Shown here: positions 1-7,450 of the stretch, one piece after another
How positions within the stretch are numbered: position 1 is the stretch's first letter
How the letters are laid out: each line of letters starts with the position of its first letter
DNA from: JBBDRV01 sp040905285
GTDB taxonomy: Bacteria > Bacteroidota > Rhodothermia > Balneolales > Balneolaceae
DNA length: 31,116 nucleotides
Reading direction: 5' to 3'
Assembly: GCA_040905285.1 (NCBI GenBank)
Contig: JBBDRV010000150.1
Location: 1 to 31,116 of the forward strand
Translations under genes and position numbers: made by a program
Notes under the pieces: model-generated
The model's input: only the letters and a program-made list of their open reading frames with translations
Database searches by the model: none
What the model was told of the DNA's origin: nothing

Positions 1-1572
1 AATGCTATGATGGCCAGCCATTTTTTGACACTGAACATCCCGTGCAACACAATACATGATTTCATTTTCATGGTCATTCCGGGCGGACCATTCCATTGAC
101 CGTACAGCCCCGTCTTTTCGGATGCACCGGTTTTCAAAGGTGATTACCTTGCTGCCGGACAGCAGACTGTTTACAGATTGAATGGTTTGGCTGATGTCAT
201 CTCCGTATACCAGGTCCAGATAGCTGCTTCCCACCAGTTCTGCGGGATGGTACCCCCATACCTTTTCAGAAACAGCGCCCACTTTGACAAATCTGGATTG
301 ATGGTCAATGGTACAGATGACGTCCATGGACTGATCCATAATCTTCTGAAGCTCAGCACGGTTTTCCTCCAGTTCCTGCTGTCCGAGAATCTGATCTATT
401 TTCAGGCAAAGGTTATGAGTGATTGAATCAAGCAACCGGATGTCTTCGTCCCGGACAGGATTCTCTTCAATACCGGGTAGTTCATTTGTATAACTTACGC
501 TTATCCGCAGGGGCCCATTTCTGGTACGGTTTACAGAAGTGATTGTCCAATCCGAGGGTTCGAAATGATCTGTTTCAAAAGATTGTCCGTTGAAATCGAT
601 TTTTGCCGATGTAAATTCAGGTGACCTCCAGCCGCCGGGGATGTAATGAACGACTTCGAGCAATAACTCAGGGACTGTATAGTCCTGTTCTTTCAAATTG
701 GTTATCCTGTAAAGGCAGGCCTGCTCCTTTCCCCGTTCATGCAGCCGCTGCAATGCCTGCCCCCTCTCCCTCTCTACTTTTTTCTGGCGAGTGATGTCTG
801 TAAAAAACACAGAAAGACCATCTTTTCCGGGATACACATTCACTTTAAACCATACATCCATTTCTTCATAATATCCCCTGAAGGATGCCGGCTTTCTGTT
901 GTCCATTACATTCTTGTATTCCTGATAGAATTTCATGAGTGACTGATCCGTATGAGGCGAAAAAACCTTCCAGAGATCCCGGCCCAGAATCTCTTCACTT
1001 TTTATTTTCAGAAGTTTTTCAGCCTCCGTATTCCAGTAGGTAACAATCCAGCTGCTGTCGACGGCAAAGAAACCATCGGTTATACTGGCCAGAATGGTCG
1101 ACAGACGGTTATTCGTTTCCTCAAGCGTTTGTTCAGTTGCTTTTTCTCTTGCTTCGGATTCTTTCAGCCGTACCATGTCGGTGACATCAGAAACCGAATG
1201 AACAATCACACTGATCTCTCCGTCCTCATTAAATACGGGTGAATTGACCGGGTTCCAGTATTTCAGTTCAGACCCGTTCCCATTGTTCGCAGACACATAG
1301 AATTTTTGCATATCCATGTCATGCGGTTCTTTTTCCTTTAGCACGTACTTTATTGAAGCAAGCAGGTCGTGCCCCGTCCATTCCGGATTTTCGGAATCCT
1401 GGAATGCTTTAAAAAGTCCGCGGTTGATTAATTCGCTTCTCTGCACCTTCACGGCATTCGTAAAGGCTTCGTTCACCTCTACAATGGTAAATCGCGGTGA
1501 ATCCGGTAGAAAAACAAGACATGGGGTATGGAGTGAACTGAAAATCTCCTGAAAAGTCCGCTTGGTCAGCAT
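1..1572 (-). CDS. Multi-PAS sensor protein, partial (C-terminus lies outside the window)
   Basis: The minus strand is open from an ATG at 1570-1572 to the window edge, giving 524 residues with no stop. Domains seen: PAS at about 10-135, PAS at about 155-265 (ITDGFFAVDSSW, then WFKVNVYP and FFTDITRQKK), a GAF-like module at about 285-395 (VVHYIPGGWRSPEF is typical of the GAF-like domain found between PAS units in bacterial sensors), and PAS at about 405-515 (SMDVICTIDHQSRF, ending CVARDVQ). Short coiled linkers (135-155, 265-285, 395-410) join them. The family usually continues into a histidine kinase or diguanylate cyclase output, but that part is off the window and I cannot say which. No transmembrane segment is visible, so it is probably cytosolic. 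The start has no strong Shine-Dalgarno. The gene is easily missed because its stop is outside the window. Confidence 0.9.
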   Translation of the reverse strand, partial: MLTKRTFQEIFSSLHTPCLVFLPDSPRFTIVEVNEAFTNAVKVQRSELINRGLFKAFQDSENPEWTGHDLLASIKYVLKEKEPHDMDMQKFYVSANNGNGSELKYWNPVNSPVFNEDGEISVIVHSVSDVTDMVRLKESEAREKATEQTLEETNNRLSTILASITDGFFAVDSSWIVTYWNTEAEKLLKIKSEEILGRDLWKVFSPHTDQSLMKFYQEYKNVMDNRKPASFRGYYEEMDVWFKVNVYPGKDGLSVFFTDITRQKKVERERGQALQRLHERGKEQACLYRITNLKEQDYTVPELLLEVVHYIPGGWRSPEFTSAKIDFNGQSFETDHFEPSDWTITSVNRTRNGPLRISVSYTNELPGIEENPVRDEDIRLLDSITHNLCLKIDQILGQQELEENRAELQKIMDQSMDVICTIDHQSRFVKVGAVSEKVWGYHPAELVGSSYLDLVYGDDISQTIQSVNSLLSGSKVITFENRCIRKDGAVRSMEWSARNDHENEIMYCVARDVQCQKMAGHHSI

Positions 1573-1851
1573 TTAGTCTCTTGTATCGGGTTTATCATCA
1601 TAATGCAACAGGGTTTCATGGGTTTAACTTGCTCTCTTTCTTTTTTTGTTTCCGGTTATCTATAGGGCATCAGGTCTTTTCTGCAGACCGGCAAACAGCA
1701 GGTATACCATTTTGCATGTATCCTGTCACACCCCGAAGCAACGTTTAATTTATTTAACGGATTGGCTGCGTTTCCTGGTCAGCTGATTGATGTTGCCGCC
1801 GTTCGCCTATTCCGCTGGTCACATATAACGAAGAGAAGCGGTTCTTATGAT
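1573..1851. other. Intergenic stretch upstream of the PAS sensor, nothing recognised
   Basis: About 280 bases lie between the stop of the SprT-like gene and the start of the PAS sensor. I see no open frame with protein-like composition on either strand and no strong hairpin. A pyrimidine-rich run near 1630-1650 and an AT-rich patch near 1745-1762 could be part of the sensor promoter, but no clear -33/-7 pair is visible. Confidence 0.4.
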
Positions 1852-2463
1852 TTAAGGGACAGCTCCGGCCAACTTTTTAAATCTTTGAAAAAATAACGTG
1901 CCGGCGTCTGTTTGTTTCAGAAGAGAAGCCGTTTTCGACGCCTGGGCAAGGTTGTGCCAGTTCATTTTTCCGGCTTGAATTTTCTTCTTCTGGGCAAGAG
2001 GGATATTCGGGATGACCGCATAATCCGGATTAAATTTTCCTGTACAGCGGCCGCAGGAATATATGCGGTTCTGTTTGATTTTCCGGTACCGGGACGCAAA
2101 CGTACCGCAATTCGGGCAATACGCGTAGAGTGGAGCTTCAGGTGTTTCTACATCAGAGGTGGAATAACAACGTTTCGGTCTCGCTCCACATGTTATCGCC
2201 CATTTTTTCCAGTGGACGGAATGATCTGACCTGCCTCTTTCTTCCGCATCTTTCGCATGGGCAATTTCATGGCGGATAGTATCTTCGACCAGAGCCGGTG
2301 AGTTTATTTCTGTTATCGGCCCGGACAGTTGTATAATTCTGTTTTTATAGCTGCACTGCCCGAATCTTTTTTTTGCCTTGTCCCATCTGAATTGCCACAC
2401 GGGGAGCAGGTCGAATTTCTCCATCAGTCTGAGGGCAAGGGCTTCTGCAGCTTGAATATTCAT
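1852..2463 (-). CDS. SprT-like zinc-dependent protease/DNA-repair family protein
   Basis: This 203-residue protein carries HEIAH at residues 65-69, the HExxH zinc site of the SprT/Spartan family. HSVHW at 81-85 supplies the third histidine, usually written HGxxW or HGxxF. A C-terminal zinc ribbon follows, with CPNC at 116-119 and CGRC at 137-140. The order (helix, HExxH, second His, then Cys4 ribbon) is that of bacterial SprT. Eukaryotic relatives cut DNA-protein crosslinks, while the role of most bacterial members is not established. The C-terminal 60 residues are basic and have no known domain. It is monocistronic, with about 244 bp to the divergent sulfotransferase. The ATG at 2461-2463 is the natural start because the conserved N-terminal helix begins there. 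Confidence 0.85.
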   Translation of the reverse strand: MNIQAAEALALRLMEKFDLLPVWQFRWDKAKKRFGQCSYKNRIIQLSGPITEINSPALVEDTIRHEIAHAKDAEERGRSDHSVHWKKWAITCGARPKRCYSTSDVETPEAPLYAYCPNCGTFASRYRKIKQNRIYSCGRCTGKFNPDYAVIPNIPLAQKKKIQAGKMNWHNLAQASKTASLLKQTDAGTLFFQRFKKLAGAVP

Positions 2464-2707
2464 CGGTATCTGTTTTTCGGTTTACCGGGGACAGGGTAAT
2501 TCGTTCTCCGGAGCGCACTGCCTGTGGCACGCCCTTCATGATAATGACTTTCAGCTGATAATGACACGGCCGATTAAATCATAAAAAACTGAATGGGAAT
2601 TATTTTTAAATTTGTTAAGGGTACAAGTCTATACCGTACAGAACCTGACCGAATAGACCTGTTGGCATGGTACCCGTGGAGATCAGTTAATATTTAGAAG
2701 AAGAAAA
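2464..2707. promoter_or_regulatory. Divergent control region between the SprT-like gene and the sulfotransferase
   Basis: The region is AT-rich in its right half. TAAATTTG at 2607-2614 matches the Bacteroidota -7 consensus TAnnTTTG on the plus strand, but I do not see a convincing -33 TTG box at the right distance. TGATAATGAC occurs twice (2539-2548 and 2556-2565, 17 bp apart), which could be an operator. An AAGAAGAA purine run lies immediately upstream of the ATG at 2708. Confidence 0.3.
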
Positions 2708-3685
2708 ATGAACATCCTTCAGATGAGCGCTCCCAAATCCGGAAGCTATTGGCTTTACACTATTCTGGAGCATATACTGGAAAAAGGCGGATATCCAAAA
2801 AAATCGTTCATCCGTCAGCAGCCTGTTTATCAGCATGCAAAGGATCTGTCCCTGAGCTTTGAAGGTCAGGCGGGGGTGGATATGATGGATATTGAAGAAG
2901 AAGGCTGCTTTTACAGGATAAGCTCGTTCTGCAAAGAGATCATCAGTGACCCGGAGGAGTATGTGCGTTCATCGGGTATTGTCTGGACCCATTCGAGTAT
3001 CTGTTCCTCCAGTTTCACCGTTTTCCCCCTGTTTGACAAAAGAGTCTGCATCATCCGGGATCCGAGAGACCGGGCCCTGTCGTCCGCTGAATTTGCTTTT
3101 ACTCCCTACATGCAGCAATATTATCCTGCCTCTTATTCCTCAGTCTCTGATTATCTGTTGTCCGAATATGAACAGCTGCTTGAGCAATGGATCTGGTATA
3201 CAGGAAACTTTCTACTCCACAGGGCCGAACTGGATATTCATATCGTATTTTACGAAAGACTACTATTGGATTTTGAACGTGAACTTCAGGCACTGCTGGA
3301 TTATCTGGGTATGACCCTGTCTCTGTCAGCCAGGCAGGAAATTTCGCAATCCGTCGCTTATTCAACGATGAAACACCGGGACCCGGATCATCTCCGGAAG
3401 GGCAAATACGGCAAATGGGTAGATCAGTTAAACGCCTCTCAAAAAAGACTGGCTGTTGATAAAGCGGAATATCTTCTGCGGCTGCTGAATTATCCGCTGG
3501 AGTCGGGCAAAGCCGGAGCGGAATTTGCAACTGCATGGACAGGAGTGGGACAGGAACAGAACGGAACAGGCCGGATAAGTCTCCCTTCGGTTCCGGACAA
3601 CATGCCGGAACGGGCACTGAGAGAGCGGCTTGAACAGATGGAGTGGCCCGGGCTTTTTGGTGAAAATGACCCGGGATTCAGGTGA
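2708..3685 (+). CDS. PAPS-dependent sulfotransferase domain protein
   Basis: This 325-residue protein has the family signatures in order. A 5'-phosphosulfate-binding loop lies at residues 7-16 (SAPKSGSYWL, compare PKSGTTWL). The 3'-phosphate-binding stretch is RDPRDRALSS at 117-126. The YERLLLDFE motif at 182-190 follows a beta strand, and the C-terminal RKGKYGKW at 230-237 corresponds to RKGxxGDW. The family transfers sulfate from PAPS to hydroxyls of small molecules, lipids or glycans; the acceptor cannot be read from the sequence. Residues after about 260 are low-complexity and unlike the family. No signal peptide is seen, so it is cytosolic. No PAPS-synthesis gene is in the window. Upstream is AT-rich with a possible -7 element at 2607-2614. 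It is convergent with the SDR gene, with a 53-bp gap. Confidence 0.85.
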   Translation: MNILQMSAPKSGSYWLYTILEHILEKGGYPKKSFIRQQPVYQHAKDLSLSFEGQAGVDMMDIEEEGCFYRISSFCKEIISDPEEYVRSSGIVWTHSSICSSSFTVFPLFDKRVCIIRDPRDRALSSAEFAFTPYMQQYYPASYSSVSDYLLSEYEQLLEQWIWYTGNFLLHRAELDIHIVFYERLLLDFERELQALLDYLGMTLSLSARQEISQSVAYSTMKHRDPDHLRKGKYGKWVDQLNASQKRLAVDKAEYLLRLLNYPLESGKAGAEFATAWTGVGQEQNGTGRISLPSVPDNMPERALRERLEQMEWPGLFGENDPGFR

Positions 3686-3738
3686 AAACGAAAAAAGATA
3701 TGCGGAACTGATCAGGCCGGAATTTCCCCCGACTGAGG

Positions 3739-4791
3739 TCAGGGCTGGTTTTCCAGGTTTTTTTCGGCAGCTTCGTCCGTTTTTTTAGTCAGGAAGAATT
3801 CAGACAGCCGGGATTCACTGTCACGTCCCTTGCGGGTTTCCCGATCCCCTGTCTTGCCGGGAAGAAGGGAGCTGACCCGTTCGAAAAAATAAATGGTCAG
3901 AGCCGGTGCAAATCCATGTACAGCCAAAGCCAGTTTTGCAGGTAATGTGAGTGTAATTGTTCTGTCTCCCTGTTTCATGGCCCTGATAATACGGCCGGCG
4001 GCAGAATCCGCATTCATGGAGAGAACAGGGAGTGAATCGGATAATTTGAACAAGGCGTATTCCTTTTTATGCTGGCCTTTCACGTCGACATTGCGCGGGC
4101 TTCCGGTTCTCATCAGCCCCGGATAGACAGAAGTCACTTTTATGTTGTATTTCTTCAACTCTGCAGCCATCCCTTCCGATAATCCCGACAGGGCATATTT
4201 ACTGGTGTTATAGGGCAAAAGGTGCGGAACACTGATTTTGCCTCCGATTGAGACGATATTGACAATACGACCCATTTTCCTGGCCATCATATCCGGCAGA
4301 ACGGCACGCATCACATAAAAAGGTCCCCAGAAATGGATGTTCAGGGCCGACACATAATCCTCTTCACTCATTAATTCCATCGGTCCCACCTGAATCGTTC
4401 CGGCATTGTTAATAAGAATATCCACGCTGCCCATCTCATCATGGATCTGCTGTACAAGCTCTTTTACCTGCTGTTTGTCTGTAATGTCGCATGGTATGGC
4501 GAGATAGTCGGAAGTGCGGGATGAGAGGTCTTCTGATGCATGCTGAAGGGTTTCTTCAGAACGGGCACATATGACCACTTTTGCCCCCTCCTCGGCCAGT
4601 TGCCGGGCTAAAATCAATCCCAGTCCGCGGGACCCGCCGGTGACAAGGACGACCCTCCCTTTCAGGTAAAATCTGTTGAAAGCAGAAGCTACAGCTTTTG
4701 CAGATGCCCATGCCCCTGCTGCAAAGGCCAATCCTGCTGTTATACGTGCAAGGTATCCTGAGACTGAGATGTTATGGCTGGTATCGGTCAT
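3739..4791 (-). CDS. Short-chain dehydrogenase/reductase with N-terminal hydrophobic segment
   Basis: This 350-residue classical SDR has the cofactor motif TGGSRGLG at residues 51-58, CDITD at 101-105, NNAG at 128-131, catalytic Ser181, and Tyr194 and Lys198 in YNTSK. The arginine at 77 (CARSEE) after the second beta strand suggests NADP(H). The first 40 residues form a hydrophobic, alanine-rich helix ahead of the Rossmann fold, so it may be membrane-associated. The 60-residue C-terminal tail (310-350) is charged and low-complexity. The length is about 100 residues more than the minimal SDR because of these two extensions. The substrate is unknown. It is divergent from ppsA, with 210 bp between starts. 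The downstream gene is convergent. Confidence 0.9.
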   Translation of the reverse strand: MTDTSHNISVSGYLARITAGLAFAAGAWASAKAVASAFNRFYLKGRVVLVTGGSRGLGLILARQLAEEGAKVVICARSEETLQHASEDLSSRTSDYLAIPCDITDKQQVKELVQQIHDEMGSVDILINNAGTIQVGPMELMSEEDYVSALNIHFWGPFYVMRAVLPDMMARKMGRIVNIVSIGGKISVPHLLPYNTSKYALSGLSEGMAAELKKYNIKVTSVYPGLMRTGSPRNVDVKGQHKKEYALFKLSDSLPVLSMNADSAAGRIIRAMKQGDRTITLTLPAKLALAVHGFAPALTIYFFERVSSLLPGKTGDRETRKGRDSESRLSEFFLTKKTDEAAEKNLENQP

Positions 4792-5001
4792 CTGATTCTC
4801 CCTTATTCTGTTTTTGCCTGTACCATTCTTGATTGAATGTCTAACTGTCTACATTCAAGCAAAAAAAGACGCTCAATAATTTCCTTTTTGACTGAAGTGG
4901 AAAAGAACCTTTTTTTCTGAGATTTGTTTGTAAGAAGACAGCCCGGCATGGTTTGCCGGAGCTGGTCTGAATAACTCATACGCTTTAAAAACAAGAGGGA
5001 A

Positions 5002-7404
5002 ATGTCTTCATTTATTTACCACTTCAGTGACATAGATCATTCGAAAGTCCACCAGGTGGGAGGTAAAAATGCATCGCTGGGAGAGATGTTCCTCCAGCTT
5101 GAATCAAAGGGAATACGGGTGCCGGACGGTTTTGCCACAACAGCTGAAGCATATCGACTATTTATCGATAAAAATTCGCTCAGGGATTCAATACGGCAGC
5201 GCCTGGACAGGCTGGACAGGGAAAGCTACGGAAATCTGAAAGAGACGGGAGCGGCAATCCGTAAAATGTTTAATCAGGAGGCCTCCATGCCGGAGGAACT
5301 GGCGGAAGCCATCAGGGGAGCGTACAGAAAACTCCGGGAGCGTGAAGAGAACCTGGACAGCGTTGCCGTTAGAAGCAGTGCCACGGCAGAAGATCTGCCG
5401 GAAGCCAGTTTCGCCGGCCAGCATGAATCGTTCATGAATGTCCGGGGGGAAGAGAAGGTTGTTACGGCCGTTCAGAAATGCATGGCCTCCCTGTTTACGG
5501 ATCGAGCCATCAAGTACCGGGAAGATCAGGGATTTGACCACATGAAAATAGCCTTGTCGGCCGGTGTGCAAAAAATGGTGCGCTCTGATCACGCAAGTGC
5601 CGGAGTCGCATTTACCATCGAGCCGGAGACCGGCTTTGATCAGGTCATTTTTATCAACGGGAGCTGGGGCCTGGGGGATAATGTGGTCGGCGGCGAGGTA
5701 CGGGCTGACCGGTTTCTTCTCTATAAAGAGAACCTCCGCAACAACAAAAAGGCAATCCTGTCGAAAAATCCCGGCTCCAAGGAAAAAACGCTTGTCTATT
5801 CGGATCATGAAAACAGTAAAGGACAGAATACGGTAAATACCGAAACGCCGGCAGAGAAGCGAAACCGGTTCATTCTTTCCGATGATGAGATTGAGCAGCT
5901 GGGCAGGTGGTGCCTGGGCATTGAAGAGCATTACCGGAAGCCCATGGATATCGAATGGGCCAAAGACGGGGAAACCGGTGACATGTATATTGTCCAGGCC
6001 CGTCCGGAGACGGTTCATTCTGCGAAAGAGGACCAGAGCAGCTTAAAGCAGTACACACTCGAGGAAGAGGGGCCTGTTTTAGTTACCGGCAATGGCATCG
6101 GGGACAGGATCGCTTCAGGGAAAGCACGCATACTTGATTCTCCGGAAGAGTCGGATAAACTGGAAGAAGGGGATGTCCTGATTACTGAAATTACCAATCC
6201 GGACTGGGATCCCGTGTTACGCAAGGCGTCCGCTATAGTCACCAACAGCGGCGGACGTACCAGCCATGCCGCTATTGTGGCCCGGGAGCTGGGGGCCGTT
6301 GCCGTTGTGGGCGCCGAAGGAGCCACCGAAAAAATCCGGGACGGACAGGATATTACGGTTTCCTGCACGGACGGACCTGAAGGCAGAATCTACGAGGGAC
6401 AGCTGAAATGGGACGAAAAGGTGATCGATATGGAAGCGATGGGTGATCCGGACACCGACATCATGCTGATCTTGGCCAACCCGGAATCCGCTTTCGGTTA
6501 TGCCGGCTGGCCGGTGGACGGCGTCGGCCTCGTACGCCTGGAGTTTACGGTCAGCAATGCTATCCGAATTCATCCCATGGCTCTGGTTCGATACGATGAC
6601 CTGGAAAGCGGCGAGACCAGGAAAGAGATTGACCGGCTGACCGCAGCTTATCCCGACAGGGAGACTTATTTTATCGAAAAACTGTCCATGGCGGCGGGAA
6701 CCATAGCGGCCTCTTTTTACCCGAAGGACGTAATTATCCGGATGAGTGATTTTAAATCCAATGAATATGCCGATCTGACGGGTGGAAAGCAGTTTGAACC
6801 GGAAGAAGAAAATCCCATGCTGGGGTTTCGCGGAGCATCACGGTACTACAGTAATGAATACCGGGAGGGTTTTCGCCTGGAATGCCTGGCCATGAAGCGG
6901 GCAAGGGAAGAAATGGGATTCGACAATATCAAGCTGATGATCCCTTTCTGCAGGACGGTGGCGGAAGGTGGTAAAGTGATCCGTGAAATGGAAAAAAATG
7001 GCCTCAGACAGGGGGAAGACGGTCTGGAAATTTACGTGATGTCCGAACTGCCATCCAACGTCATCGGCACGGAAGAGTTTGCCGGACTGTTTGACGGGTT
7101 TTCTATCGGCAGCAATGACCTGACTCAACTGGTGCTGGGTGTCGACCGGGACCAGGATCTGGTCAGCGATCTGTTTGACGAGCGGAATCCGCAGGTGAAA
7201 GAGATGATAACCATGGCGATTCAGAAAGCCCAGGCGGCCGGCAAGAAGATCGGATTGTGCGGTCAGGGGCCAAGTGATTTTCCTGAAATAGCCCGTTTCC
7301 TGATAAAAGCGGGAATCGACAGCATTTCCTTTAATCCGGATGCTTTTGCCCGGGGTCTTCAGAACGTTCTTGAGGCGGAAAAAAACAATTCTATCTCCAG
7401 ATGA
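5002..7404 (+). CDS. ppsA: Phosphoenolpyruvate synthase (pyruvate, water dikinase)
   Basis: The 800-residue protein has full PEP synthase architecture. An N-terminal ATP-grasp pyruvate-kinase-like domain spans about 1-345 (GGKNASLGEM at 20-29, VAVRSSATAEDLPEASFAGQ at 121-140, QARPET at 332-337). The mobile phosphohistidine domain spans about 360-460, with GGRTSHAAIVARELG placing the phosphorylated His at 422. The C-terminal PEP/pyruvate TIM barrel spans about 485-790 (SIGSNDLTQLVLGVDRD at 701-717, and the catalytic Cys753 in GLCGQGPSD). The enzyme makes PEP from pyruvate with ATP giving AMP and phosphate, the first step of gluconeogenesis from C3 acids. The family usually has CGQAPSD, while here it is CGQGPSD. 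A purine-rich AAGAGGGAA just before the ATG supports the start. The P-type ATPase gene follows after 46 bp on the same strand and may be cotranscribed. Confidence 0.96.
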   Translation: MSSFIYHFSDIDHSKVHQVGGKNASLGEMFLQLESKGIRVPDGFATTAEAYRLFIDKNSLRDSIRQRLDRLDRESYGNLKETGAAIRKMFNQEASMPEELAEAIRGAYRKLREREENLDSVAVRSSATAEDLPEASFAGQHESFMNVRGEEKVVTAVQKCMASLFTDRAIKYREDQGFDHMKIALSAGVQKMVRSDHASAGVAFTIEPETGFDQVIFINGSWGLGDNVVGGEVRADRFLLYKENLRNNKKAILSKNPGSKEKTLVYSDHENSKGQNTVNTETPAEKRNRFILSDDEIEQLGRWCLGIEEHYRKPMDIEWAKDGETGDMYIVQARPETVHSAKEDQSSLKQYTLEEEGPVLVTGNGIGDRIASGKARILDSPEESDKLEEGDVLITEITNPDWDPVLRKASAIVTNSGGRTSHAAIVARELGAVAVVGAEGATEKIRDGQDITVSCTDGPEGRIYEGQLKWDEKVIDMEAMGDPDTDIMLILANPESAFGYAGWPVDGVGLVRLEFTVSNAIRIHPMALVRYDDLESGETRKEIDRLTAAYPDRETYFIEKLSMAAGTIAASFYPKDVIIRMSDFKSNEYADLTGGKQFEPEEENPMLGFRGASRYYSNEYREGFRLECLAMKRAREEMGFDNIKLMIPFCRTVAEGGKVIREMEKNGLRQGEDGLEIYVMSELPSNVIGTEEFAGLFDGFSIGSNDLTQLVLGVDRDQDLVSDLFDERNPQVKEMITMAIQKAQAAGKKIGLCGQGPSDFPEIARFLIKAGIDSISFNPDAFARGLQNVLEAEKNNSISR

Positions 7405-7450
7405 CTGTTCAATTTTGACCGAACTCTGAACTCCAGAAAACCCCAGCTGA

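Noticed and set aside
3686..3738. Possible terminator between the convergent sulfotransferase and SDR genes
   Set aside because: Only a CTGA-gg-TCAG mini-palindrome is present; the stem is too short and has no U-run.
4803..4994. 63-codon minus-strand frame between the SDR gene and ppsA
   Set aside because: It begins with TTG, has no recognisable family or composition bias, and fills the divergent promoter region of ppsA. An inner ATG exists, but nothing supports expression.
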